Under the pieces are notes generated by a model that was not told where the DNA came from, did not search any database, and saw nothing but the letters and a program-made list of their open reading frames with translations. The translations under genes and the position numbers were made by a program. A stretch of 8,110 bases of DNA from Candidatus Magasanikiibacteriota bacterium (GTDB lineage: Bacteria > Patescibacteriota > Patescibacteriia > Magasanikbacterales > 2-02-FULL-50-9b): NCBI GenBank assembly GCA_026396555.1, contig JAPLWO010000051.1, positions 1-8,110 on the forward strand. Reading direction: 5' to 3'. Position 1 is the first letter of the stretch, and every line of letters begins with the position of its first letter. This document shows, one piece after another, positions 1 through 6,052 of this stretch.

Positions 1-617
1 CATCGGGTTGTGGAAAATCAACACTGCTTCGGAGTATGTCGGGGCTTGATACTGCGTCGCATGGAACGGTGCAGCTCGCTCATACTATTTCTTCCAATGA
101 CATGAGTTTTGTGTTTCAACAGTTTGCATTGTTGCCGTGGCTGACGGTTGAAGAAAATATTGGGATGGGGTTGGTGGCGCGCGAGGAATTAAGTGATGTG
201 GTAAAGTATTCTCGCGTCGAACGGGAATTAACGCGGTTTCATTTAGAGAAATTTCGAAAATCGTTTCCGCGCGAATTGTCGGGTGGTATGAAACAGCGCG
301 TTGGCATCGCGCGTGCGCTCGCGACAGATCCAAAAATTATTTTTATGGATGAGCCGTTTTCTGCGCTTGATTCATTCACTGCGGAAGAATTGCGTGGCGA
401 GTTGCTTGAAATTTGGAGTGAACGTCGGCCGACTATTGTGATGGTGACGCATAATATTCCTGAAGCGCTTGAACTCGGAGATCGTATTGCGATCATGACG
501 CCGCGACCGGGTCAGCTTGAACGCATGATTCACAATGAGTTGCCGCGTCCGCGCGCAGTTCGTTCGCCAGAATTTTTTGCGCTTCAAGATGAAATTCAAA
601 AATTAATTCGTTTATAA
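1..617 (+). CDS. ABC transporter ATP-binding protein, NitT/TauT type (5' end missing)
   Basis: This is the ATPase subunit of an importer, acting on the cytoplasmic face of the membrane with a permease and binding protein that are not in this window. The frame is open from base 3, where it begins inside Walker A (SGCGKST, bases 3-23); the leading 'ca' fits the usual Pro before it. The first Met in the window (base 36) is therefore not the true start. Further motifs are the Q-loop (FVFQQFALLPWLTVEEN, from about base 111), the signature LSGGMKQR (276-299), Walker B IIFMDEP followed by the D-loop SALD (336-368), and the switch His of MVTHN (450-452). The sequence after the Q-loop and the tail with RPGQ and LPRPR resemble SsuB/TauB/NrtD ATPases for sulfonate, taurine, nitrate or similar organic anions. 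The substrate cannot be told from the ATPase. Only the N-terminal strands before Walker A are missing. Confidence 0.93.
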   Translation, partial: SGCGKSTLLRSMSGLDTASHGTVQLAHTISSNDMSFVFQQFALLPWLTVEENIGMGLVAREELSDVVKYSRVERELTRFHLEKFRKSFPRELSGGMKQRVGIARALATDPKIIFMDEPFSALDSFTAEELRGELLEIWSERRPTIVMVTHNIPEALELGDRIAIMTPRPGQLERMIHNELPRPRAVRSPEFFALQDEIQKLIRL

Positions 618-618
618 T
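613..618 (+). promoter_or_regulatory. Candidate -10 box for the 88-residue gene
   Basis: A perfect TATAAT overlaps the stop codon of the ABC ATPase and lies 12 nt before the ATG at 631. No good -35 is seen at the normal distance, and there is no Shine-Dalgarno before the ATG. Transcription from here would give a very short leader. The match could be chance in an A/T-rich gene end, and read-through from the ABC gene is an alternative. Confidence 0.35.
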
Positions 619-630
619 AAACAAAAACAT

Positions 631-897
631 ATGTGGTTTCTCATCGTATTCTTACTCGGCATTTCTCCACGCATCGTACTTGCGCTTTTGTGGATTCTTA
701 CAAATTACACGCGCGCACTTCCAAGTGCGTTGTGGGGATTTGTTGGATTTTTATTCATGCCATGGACAACGCTGTGGTGTGCGTATGTCTACAATAATGG
801 TGCGGATTTTGGGCCGCTTCGCACGATCGTGCTAATTATTTGCGTGTGTGCGGATTTGTTTGGCGGCCGACACACGGTTTTTGTCGAGCGCTATTAA
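631..897 (+). CDS. Small three-segment membrane protein, unknown function
   Basis: This 88-residue protein is almost entirely hydrophobic. Likely membrane segments are residues 1-22 (broken by SPR), 33-55 and 62-79. The middle segment carries the phrase FMPWTTLWCAYVYNNG, which recalls small uncharacterised membrane proteins with a Pro-Trp-Thr-Thr core; I know no function for these. The gene starts 13 nt after the stop of the ABC ATPase on the same strand, so the two could be co-transcribed, but the ATG has no Shine-Dalgarno (upstream bases are AAACAAAAACAT). It converges on the next gene with only 2 nt between the stops and no terminator visible. The reading frame is credible from its membrane-protein pattern and its snug fit between neighbours. 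Confidence 0.75.
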   Translation: MWFLIVFLLGISPRIVLALLWILTNYTRALPSALWGFVGFLFMPWTTLWCAYVYNNGADFGPLRTIVLIICVCADLFGGRHTVFVERY

Positions 898-899
898 TT

Positions 900-2411
900 T
901 TATCCGACGGCAAGTTTTGAAACGCGATCAATTGTAGTTGTAAAAATTTCAACCAACACATCGAGTTCTTTTTTCGTTTCAGTTCCAACAGAGATTCGTA
1001 AAAATGGTTTGGTAATTTTATCTGCATGGAGCGCGGTTAAATAAATGCGCGTCGTGCTAAAACCGAAACTTGTTCCGGCGACTAAATCGACGCCCCGTTT
1101 TTTTGCTTCTGCGATTGCAACGTCAATAAATAACTTTGAAAGTGCAACTTCTGCGCGATGAGTTTTTGGTGCTAGTACGAAAAAACTTCCATGAAATTTC
1201 GATTTTTTCGTCCACGAAAATCCAGGGTATGATTCAAGTCCGGGGTACACGACGTGTGAAAATGGAATGTACGAATGATTTTTAATGTATGCGTCAAGCG
1301 CTGCAGCGAGAAAATGTGTATTTCGGTTTAAGCGCGCCATGCGTTTTTCTAATTGTGCACGATTAGGCCAAGGGAGCGATAAAACCGACGCGTCGGGCAT
1401 GTTGGTTCCGAGATGCATACGCCATGATGAAAGGCGAAACGGTGAAAGCCCTGTTGTCCAAAGCACACCGCCCGAAACACGATCAAAACCGAATTGATAA
1501 TACTTGTTTAAACTTTCGAAAACGATAATTTGTAATTTATTTGAGAGGCGCGAAATTTTTTCAAGCGGTTGATATGAAATTGCGAGGCCGGTATTATCGA
1601 TTACAATTGTTGTTTGATGCACAATGACTTTTGCGATGCGTTCAATAATCGCATCCATGTTTGGCATTGGAATTGTTTCAGTATTGCACAGTGTGTCGAG
1701 AAAAATAACTGACGGCTGTAATTCTTCAATCGCACCGATCACATTTTCGATATCCATTTCATCAACATACGCAAGTCGGTTTGGGAAAAATCCTTCAAGA
1801 ATCATTTTATTTTCAAAGTAGCAGGAAATTCCCGCAACAATATTTCCGTTTGCAAGGCCGTCTAAATGGAGCGCGTTTAAAATCGTTGTAAACGCCGACA
1901 TACCGCTCGATGTTACAAAAACTTTTGGTGGCAATCGAAGTGGTGCATCAATATATTCTGCGCGAAATGCGTCCTCGAAAAGTTCTGCATCCAAATGTCG
2001 ATCGCGCTTATAATCGTTGAGCGTGCCCATGATTTTTCCATTTTGTGTTCCTGCTTTTGAAACAACGGTATGCAAATAAGAAGGCGATTGAAAATCTGCG
2101 CTGACGAGCAATGCACCGACAACTCCTTGTAGTGTTCGCAATGCATCGATGATACGCGCCTTTAATGCGACGTTATAATTTTTTTTCGTGTGCGCTAATT
2201 TTATTTCAGCTTGTAATTTTGAATAGGTTTCGAGTTGTTGGTCGACGAGCTGTTCGAGCAGTAATACTGTTTCTGGTCGAACCGCAGTTGCGCGTGCCTC
2301 AATCGTTTTTTTGAATTTTAAAAGTCGCCCGAGTTCATAGCCGATGTGGTATGACAATTCGTGTAAATCATCCGCGATTTCTTCCAGTTCAGTTTGTGGG
2401 TGCGTTGCCAT
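900..2411 (-). CDS. PLP-dependent enzyme, Cys/Met metabolism (gamma-synthase/lyase-like) type
   Basis: This 503-residue protein has a fold-type I PLP core. SSGMSA (168-173) would bind the cofactor phosphate. Tyr198 sits where the ring-stacking Tyr is expected, Asp239 and Asn243 are in DTLCNTE, and Asp272 in IDNTG should contact the pyridine nitrogen. ESLNKYYQFGFDRVSGG (299-315) carries the presumed Schiff-base Lys303 and matches the S-x-T-K-Y-x-x-G-H-x-D-x-x-x-G pattern of cystathionine gamma-synthase and its relatives. LRISVGTE (471-478) matches the carboxylate-binding Arg motif near the end of that family. Family members are usually about 380-430 residues; here roughly residues 1-155 are extra and mostly helical and charged. 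The substrate is not evident: sulfur amino-acid elimination or replacement is possible, but no sulfur-pathway neighbour supports it. The ATG at 2411 is supported by a TATAAT 10 nt upstream; there is no Shine-Dalgarno. Base composition is A/T-rich. Confidence 0.85.
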   Translation of the reverse strand: MATHPQTELEEIADDLHELSYHIGYELGRLLKFKKTIEARATAVRPETVLLLEQLVDQQLETYSKLQAEIKLAHTKKNYNVALKARIIDALRTLQGVVGALLVSADFQSPSYLHTVVSKAGTQNGKIMGTLNDYKRDRHLDAELFEDAFRAEYIDAPLRLPPKVFVTSSGMSAFTTILNALHLDGLANGNIVAGISCYFENKMILEGFFPNRLAYVDEMDIENVIGAIEELQPSVIFLDTLCNTETIPMPNMDAIIERIAKVIVHQTTIVIDNTGLAISYQPLEKISRLSNKLQIIVFESLNKYYQFGFDRVSGGVLWTTGLSPFRLSSWRMHLGTNMPDASVLSLPWPNRAQLEKRMARLNRNTHFLAAALDAYIKNHSYIPFSHVVYPGLESYPGFSWTKKSKFHGSFFVLAPKTHRAEVALSKLFIDVAIAEAKKRGVDLVAGTSFGFSTTRIYLTALHADKITKPFLRISVGTETKKELDVLVEIFTTTIDRVSKLAVG

Positions 2412-2414
2412 AGG

Positions 2415-2443
2415 TTCACGGATTATACATCGTATGCTATCAT
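2415..2443 (+). promoter_or_regulatory. Promoter of the AstE-like hydrolase gene (leaderless)
   Basis: TTCACG (2415-2420; 4 of 6) is followed after 17 bp by TATCAT (2438-2443; 5 of 6). The TG at 2435-2436 makes it an extended -10 (TGcTATCAT). The ATG at 2452 is 8 nt beyond the -10 box, leaving almost no leader and no room for a Shine-Dalgarno. This promoter occupies the same DNA as the divergent promoter of the PLP-enzyme gene. Confidence 0.5.
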
Positions 2444-2451
2444 CGTGTCAT
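2422..2451 (-). promoter_or_regulatory. Promoter of the PLP-enzyme gene (leaderless)
   Basis: Read on the reverse strand, ATGACA (2451-2446; 5 of 6 to TTGACA) is followed after 18 bp by a perfect TATAAT (2427-2422). Only 10 nt separate the -10 box from the ATG at 2411, so transcription should begin within a few nucleotides of the start codon. No Shine-Dalgarno is present. The boxes interleave with the opposite-strand promoter. Confidence 0.6.
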
Positions 2452-3357
2452 ATGATTTCAGTAGATTTGGGCGTGTGCGACGTTGAAATTCCTGTTTTTG
2501 ATTTAGTTGGAAAGCGGCCGGGGCCCACCATGGTAGTAACGGGCGGCATGGACGGCGATGAATATACGGGAATTGAAGCTGCGTATAAATTGGTAGCTGA
2601 TTTTTCTTCGCGCGATTTTGCTGGTCGGCTCATCGTAATTCCGATTGTAAATATACCTGGATTTTTTAATGAGTCCAGTTTAAACCCGCTCGACGGAATT
2701 TTTCCAAAAATGGTTTTCCCGGGATCAGCGAATGGATCTCCGACTGAGCGCTTAGTTTTTTGGTTGTACAATACCTATATAAAAGAAGCCAATGTTTGGT
2801 TTGATTTGCATTCGGGTGCTATAACCGAAGGACTGAATCCTTATTTGTGGGGTTTTGAAACTGATTACGCGAAAGTTGATGCAGTTGTTGAACAATTGCG
2901 TGATGCACGTGTCGCAGAATTATATATTTCTGAAAATGCGTCGTGGGGTTCGAAGGCGGCGCGACTCGCGAAAGAAGGTTGTGCATATATTTTAGCAGAG
3001 TCGGGCGCGCGTGGTGAACGAAATGAAATTGATATTGAGCGACATGTGCGATGGGTGATAAATACGATGTATATTTTAAAAATGATTGATGAGCCGCTCG
3101 TGCCGACTGTTTTAGAAACAAAAATTTTTCATCATGTCGCATATATTTCCGCCCCCGCTCCAGAAGGACTCTGGTTCCCAGCAAAAATTGATGGAAACGA
3201 AATAAAAAAAGGAATGGTTTTGGGAGCGTGGGCAAAATTAGATAAACCTCAAGATCGACACGAAGTAATTGCGCCAAAAAATGGCGTGCGTTTGTGGTGG
3301 AAAGAAACGATGCGCATGCAACGCGGCGATATGTTGTGCGTGATTGCGCATGAATAA
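2452..3357 (+). CDS. AstE/aspartoacylase-family zinc hydrolase-like protein with altered metal site
   Basis: This 301-residue protein resembles the succinylglutamate desuccinylase/aspartoacylase branch of M14-like metallohydrolases, which remove acyl groups from amino-acid-type amides. TGGMDGDEYTG (30-40) aligns with the usual GGxHGxE motif, so Glu37 is kept but the His ligand is Asp34. DLHSG (118-122) supplies the third ligand, His120. Glu183 in ILAESGARGE is the likely catalytic acid. The substrate stretch, usually like R-x-x-P-x-DG-x-x-LNR-x-FPG, reads NPLDGIFPKMVFPG (78-91), so two common Arg are missing. Residues about 222-301 look like the beta-rich C-terminal domain. The frame is open upstream to 2344, but I choose the Met at 2452: it follows an extended -10 promoter, the family N-terminus fits there, and the longer version would overlap the divergent gene. 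The substrate is unknown. Confidence 0.82.
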   Translation: MISVDLGVCDVEIPVFDLVGKRPGPTMVVTGGMDGDEYTGIEAAYKLVADFSSRDFAGRLIVIPIVNIPGFFNESSLNPLDGIFPKMVFPGSANGSPTERLVFWLYNTYIKEANVWFDLHSGAITEGLNPYLWGFETDYAKVDAVVEQLRDARVAELYISENASWGSKAARLAKEGCAYILAESGARGERNEIDIERHVRWVINTMYILKMIDEPLVPTVLETKIFHHVAYISAPAPEGLWFPAKIDGNEIKKGMVLGAWAKLDKPQDRHEVIAPKNGVRLWWKETMRMQRGDMLCVIAHE

Positions 3358-3401
3358 AAAACGCCCCGATCCACCGTTGTTTGACAGTGGATGGGGTCGT
3401 T
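3354..3401 (-). terminator. Rho-independent terminator of the pyrF-pyrE operon
   Basis: The arms 3360-3374 and 3387-3401 pair as AACG, CCCC and ATCCAC with CGTT, GGGG and GTGGAT, with one bulged base on each side. On the reverse strand the stem is followed by a run of T (the A run at 3356-3361), 16 nt after the pyrE stop. On the forward strand the following bases (ACTTTCT) make a poorer tail, so it may work only weakly for the hydrolase gene. The T run touches the hydrolase stop codon. Confidence 0.85.
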
Positions 3402-3417
3402 ACTTTCTGAACTGGTT

Positions 3418-4143
3418 CTAGAATTCGTTGCGTGGTTGGCCGTGCGCGCGAACGAACGCTGCGCCGTGTCCAAGCGTCGTGTTGATCTGTCGACCTTCAG
3501 CGCAGAGCGGGCAGACATTTGCCGGGAATCGTGGCATTTTCACGGTGACGAGCGGATAGAATTCCACGCCATCGCCGAAATCTGCAGCGACTGTTTCACC
3601 GCGATTCACCATCGCAACCACTGCAACGACGATGCCGCCAGCCTCGCGAACGAGACGAACGACCTCTTTGACCGTGGCTCCCGTATTCACGATGTCTTCG
3701 CCGACCACAACGCGCTGACCTGCAAGCAGCTTGTTGTACCCACGCTTGAGTTCGAGCCGCTCCAAGATAATCGGCTCGCCCTTTTCGTTGAGGATCAATT
3801 GTCCATGTTCGTCGCGAGCGAGGTATGGAACTTTATCGACCAACAGTGCGAGCGGTTCAGGTTTGTCGGGATTTTGCGCACTGTACATCCACGCAATTTG
3901 ATCCGCGATGACTGCGCCAACCGCAACTGCACCGATGATGATCTGGGGCTCCAGGAACCTCAGATGTTCTGCCATGAGCAAACTCAGATGGTATGTTCCT
4001 CGAACGTGTGGTGTAACCGCATTCTTGTTAACATAATCTGGTCCATGATCTCCTGCGGTGTAGACGAAGTGATCGCCTGTGACCACCGCATTGTGCGCGG
4101 CAAGAATTTGAAGCGCTTTTCGTTCAATTGCACTCTGATCCAT
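3418..4143 (-). CDS. pyrE: Orotate phosphoribosyltransferase
   Basis: This cytoplasmic enzyme joins orotate to PRPP to give orotidine 5'-monophosphate, the fifth step of de novo UMP synthesis. The 241-residue product has the PRPP-binding motif VVVGEDIVNTGATV (145-158); the more common form is EDVxTTG. An early FVYTAGDHGPDYVNK (26-40) corresponds to the orotate/PRPP-binding strand ending in a Lys. The C-terminal part has CPLCAEGRQINTTLGHG (211-227), a Cys-x-x-Cys loop I associate with a longer PyrE subgroup (typical bacterial PyrE is about 210-215 residues). The ATG lies 2 nt after the pyrF stop and has a GGAGG 6 nt upstream inside the pyrF end, so the two are one operon, probably with translational coupling. 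The stop is TAG. Codons are richer in G/C endings than in the flanking genes. Confidence 0.95.
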   Translation of the reverse strand: MDQSAIERKALQILAAHNAVVTGDHFVYTAGDHGPDYVNKNAVTPHVRGTYHLSLLMAEHLRFLEPQIIIGAVAVGAVIADQIAWMYSAQNPDKPEPLALLVDKVPYLARDEHGQLILNEKGEPIILERLELKRGYNKLLAGQRVVVGEDIVNTGATVKEVVRLVREAGGIVVAVVAMVNRGETVAADFGDGVEFYPLVTVKMPRFPANVCPLCAEGRQINTTLGHGAAFVRAHGQPRNEF

Positions 4144-4145
4144 GA

Positions 4146-5018
4146 TTAACCTCCGGTTTGTGCGCGGTGAAATTCCCGCGCGTCGAAAATGTCTCGATTG
4201 AATTGTTGCAGCGCACGTCGTGCCGCTTGTGCGTAATCCGTGCCTTGCGTAGCGTGAATGATTGCGCTTGCGTTGACGGGCAGGACATTCCCACCGTTCA
4301 TGTCAAAACCAGCGCCGAGCGACTGCATCAGTTGTCCGCCCTGTGAACCAAAGCCTGGCATCAGAATCGGCATGTGGTCGCCGAGTACCTCGCGTGCGCG
4401 TTGAATTTCTTGCGTCGGACACGTGCCACCGACAACGATGCCGCAATTGCCTTTGGTGTTCCACCAACCACTAACACGTTGTGCGATATGGAGATACAAT
4501 GGCAAGTTGCTTTCTTTGATCGTGAGCAGTTGAAATTCGTCAGCGCCTGGATTTGACGTCCGACATACGACGAACACGCCTTTGTCTTCACGATCGAGGA
4601 ATGGTCGCATCGCCATTTCGCCATGCGGCGGATGAATCGTAACGGCGTCAGCGCCGAGATAATCATACGCGAAATCAGCGGCCTGCGCGTTCGTGTTTCC
4701 GATGTCTGCGTATTTTGCGTCGAGGATGATCGCCACATCGGGCGCGACCATTTTGATGTACTCGATCAGCTTGCATGCGACCCCAGGATATTTCAGGTAG
4801 AACTTGTCGTTCGGCTTGTAGGTCCCGACGATGTCATGTGACGCGTCAACGATGTCGAGCAGGAATTGTACGATCTGATGTTCTGTTGCTGGGCTCTCAT
4901 CACCGTGGATACGCATGTGATGTGGCATCTTGCGTGGATCTGGATCCAGTCCGACGCATGCGATGAGTCCCGCGGCTTGGCGAGCCTGGAACAGGTCTTT
5001 GAAAATTCGAGTTCTCAT
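4146..5018 (-). CDS. pyrF: Orotidine 5'-phosphate decarboxylase, type 2 (long form)
   Basis: This enzyme decarboxylates OMP to UMP, the final step of the de novo pathway, and acts directly after PyrE, encoded next to it. With the start at 5018 it has 290 residues, as expected for the long form. CVGLDPD (21-27) is the first-strand motif. Lys68 (TYKPN) and D-x-K-x-x-D as Asp100, Lys102, Asp105 (DAKYADIGNT) form the catalytic tetrad. MPGFGSQGG (220-228) is the phosphate loop. Oddly, the final motif, usually S-R followed by small hydrophobics, reads NASAIIHA (249-256), with Ala252 where the phosphate-binding Arg is expected. A TTG start at 5045 is possible by frame, but AAGGAG 5 nt before the ATG at 5018 decides for the shorter form. 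It is first in the operon, divergent from the 260-residue unknown. Confidence 0.95.
   Translation of the reverse strand: MRTRIFKDLFQARQAAGLIACVGLDPDPRKMPHHMRIHGDESPATEHQIVQFLLDIVDASHDIVGTYKPNDKFYLKYPGVACKLIEYIKMVAPDVAIILDAKYADIGNTNAQAADFAYDYLGADAVTIHPPHGEMAMRPFLDREDKGVFVVCRTSNPGADEFQLLTIKESNLPLYLHIAQRVSGWWNTKGNCGIVVGGTCPTQEIQRAREVLGDHMPILMPGFGSQGGQLMQSLGAGFDMNGGNVLPVNASAIIHATQGTDYAQAARRALQQFNRDIFDAREFHRAQTGG
4150..4154 (-). promoter_or_regulatory. Ribosome binding site of pyrE within the pyrF 3' end
   Basis: On the reverse strand GGAGG lies 6 nt before the pyrE ATG and overlaps the last codons of pyrF (the two Gly codons of its tail). This fixes the pyrE start and ties its translation to pyrF. 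Confidence 0.85.
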
Positions 5019-5023
5019 GGACA

Positions 5024-5029
5024 CTCCTT
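5024..5029 (-). promoter_or_regulatory. Ribosome binding site of pyrF
   Basis: Reverse-strand AAGGAG ends 5 nt before the ATG at 5018. It selects this ATG over the in-frame TTG at 5045, which has no such site. Confidence 0.85.
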
Positions 5030-5071
5030 CTTGTTTGTTGTGCAAGAGGCTAAAACAGCCCTAGCTGGGGC

Positions 5072-5100
5072 ATTTTAACAGGGGATTTTGATTTTGACAA
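5072..5100 (-). promoter_or_regulatory. Promoter of the pyrF-pyrE operon
   Basis: On the reverse strand TTGTCA (5100-5095; 5 of 6) is followed after 17 bp by TAAAAT (5077-5072; 5 of 6), with TG one base before the -10 box. Transcription would start near 5065, giving a leader of about 45-50 nt ahead of pyrF with a normal Shine-Dalgarno. This contrasts with the near-absent leaders of the flanking genes. Confidence 0.65.
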
Positions 5101-5107
5101 GGGCCAA

Positions 5108-5181
5108 AAAGTCACTCAACGATTGACTTTATCGTGTTTTTAAATTAGAGTATTTTTGACTTGCAACAACGGAGGAAGTCA
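5108..5181 (+). repeat. Cluster of four TGACTT/AAGTCA hexamers in two inverted pairs
   Basis: AAGTCA is at 5109-5114, TGACTT at 5124-5129, TGACTT at 5157-5162 and AAGTCA at 5176-5181. The first pair extends to 7 bp (AAAGTCA, 9-nt gap, TGACTTT) and covers the forward -35 box. The second pair has a 13-nt gap, holds the GGAGG (5171-5175) in its loop and ends on the A of the start codon. They could be operator sites, an RNA hairpin at the start site, or both; no regulator is identified. Confidence 0.5.
5123..5151 (+). promoter_or_regulatory. Candidate promoter of the 260-residue unknown gene
   Basis: TTGACT (5123-5128; 5 of 6) is followed after 17 bp by TAGAGT (5146-5151; 4 of 6). It is back to back with the pyrF promoter, with 22 bp between the two -35 boxes. 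The -35 lies inside one arm of an inverted repeat, so a bound protein there could block it. Confidence 0.45.
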
Positions 5182-5963
5182 TGGGTTATGTAGCAGTTCA
5201 TGGAAATCAGATTTTGTATGAGCGTGTCCCGGAAATGCACGCGATGCGGTTTGCGAATGGTGTTTTGATTTTGAGGATTCATCGCACGACGTTCGAGCAG
5301 CTCGAGCAAGGGCTGTATATCGATGAAGCGCTCGCGCACATTGTGCAGTGGGCCGATTCGGACGACAAAGAACACATGGAGTTGTGCCTCATCTATGCGG
5401 AGTTTGCAAAAGCGGGGTTTGACGCGTCGGTTCAGCGACTCTGGAATGCGACGACAAAACTGTTCGCGCGGGTGATGAACGCTCTGTTGTTTACGGATAC
5501 TGTTGTGTTGGATCAGACGTTGGTTCAGCCGATGATAATTACATCGATTTTTGCCGACCCATCAGGTCATCCAGGCGCGCATGCTCTGTACATTTCGGTC
5601 GCTCCTCAGGTGCGCGAATGGCTGCGTTTGAGCGGGCGAGCGGCATCGGTGCAGGTGACCAATGCGATGTGCGAAGCTGCAGCATTGGTGTATCCGCAAT
5701 TTGGAGAGAAAGTCGCGCGCTCATCGACAAAAATGACGGTGAATTTTGAGACGGGAACCGTTGGATTGTTCGCATCGACCATGACGTGTGCGTGCATCGG
5801 CGTTGTGAGCGGCGGCGGGCCTGAATCTGATCAAGGGAAACCACTCGGTTTTGAACTTTCGGCTCATAACCTCGATCATGCGTGGGAGCAACTGATTATT
5901 CTTGCTGGCGTTGCACAGCTGTGGAATTTGGCTCGAGAGGGAATAAATCCGGTAAAAAGCTGA
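5181..5963 (+). CDS. Protein of unknown function, 260 residues
   Basis: I do not recognise a family. The frame is well supported by a GGAGG 5 nt before the ATG, an upstream promoter candidate and a codon pattern like that of pyrF/pyrE. The protein looks soluble, with no signal peptide or clear membrane segment. It has an acidic, helix-prone middle (about 48-80), a predicted alternation of strands and helices after 105, and Cys at 69, 164, 203 and 205. Near the end is a Gly-rich turn, VSGGGPESDQGKPLGFELS (209-227), followed by HNLDHAWEQLIILAGVAQLW (229-248), an amphipathic helix. Its position, divergent from pyrF and sharing the regulatory gap, hints at joint regulation but gives no function. 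It stops with TGA; no terminator follows, so some transcripts may run into the next gene. Confidence 0.85.
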   Translation: MGYVAVHGNQILYERVPEMHAMRFANGVLILRIHRTTFEQLEQGLYIDEALAHIVQWADSDDKEHMELCLIYAEFAKAGFDASVQRLWNATTKLFARVMNALLFTDTVVLDQTLVQPMIITSIFADPSGHPGAHALYISVAPQVREWLRLSGRAASVQVTNAMCEAAALVYPQFGEKVARSSTKMTVNFETGTVGLFASTMTCACIGVVSGGGPESDQGKPLGFELSAHNLDHAWEQLIILAGVAQLWNLAREGINPVKS

Positions 5964-5977
5964 TTTTTAGCTGGGGC

Positions 5978-6006
5978 TGGACAGTTTCCTCAAAATAGCA
6001 TATAAT
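5978..6006 (+). promoter_or_regulatory. Strong promoter of the 55-residue membrane protein gene
   Basis: TGGACA (5978-5983; 5 of 6) is followed after exactly 17 bp by a perfect TATAAT (6001-6006). It begins 14 nt after the preceding stop codon. Transcription should start near 6013, giving a leader of about 80 nt. It is one of the two best sigma70-like promoters in the window. Confidence 0.75.
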
Positions 6007-6020
6007 TCCTTCCCCTCAAG

Positions 6021-6038
6021 AAGCACGCACCAGTGCTT
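6021..6038 (+). promoter_or_regulatory. Stem-loop in the leader of the 55-residue gene
   Basis: AAGCAC pairs with GTGCTT around a 6-nt loop, directly after the predicted transcription start. With the palindrome just downstream and a weak GGG-AAAA-CCC stem (6056-6065) it gives a leader with successive hairpins. A role in 5'-end stability is plausible. Confidence 0.5.
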
Positions 6039-6052
6039 TGACCGTTCGGTCA
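6039..6052 (+). promoter_or_regulatory. Palindrome TGACCG-TT-CGGTCA
   Basis: A perfect 6-bp inverted repeat with a 2-bp centre lies about 26 bp downstream of the predicted transcription start. As RNA it is a compact hairpin; as DNA it resembles the operators bound by TetR-like dimers. No TetR-family gene is in the window, so the choice stays open. Confidence 0.5.

Noticed and set aside
862..880. CGACA..TGTCG stem near the convergent gene ends, as a terminator
   Set aside because: It has a 5-bp stem with a 9-nt loop inside the coding frame and no T run after it.
2344..2451. Upstream extension of the AstE-like frame to an ATG at 2344
   Set aside because: The extra 36 residues overlap the divergent PLP gene and both promoters, look Ser/Cys-rich and non-family, and a promoter-linked Met at 2452 fits better.
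3391..4149. A 252-codon open frame on the forward strand covering all of pyrE
   Set aside because: It is antisense to a clearly recognised pyrE, its protein has a random look (many Cys, His and Arg clusters), and it has no ribosome site. The openness follows from codon bias of pyrE.
5019..5045. TTG start of pyrF at 5045
   Set aside because: The ATG at 5018 has AAGGAG at ideal distance, and the extra nine residues would be encoded by the ribosome-site region itself.
5046..5062. Possible attenuator hairpin in the pyrF leader (GGCT/AGCC with a 5-nt loop)
   Set aside because: The stem is only 4 bp plus a G-U pair, with no T run and no PyrR-type anti-anti-terminator; too weak to call.
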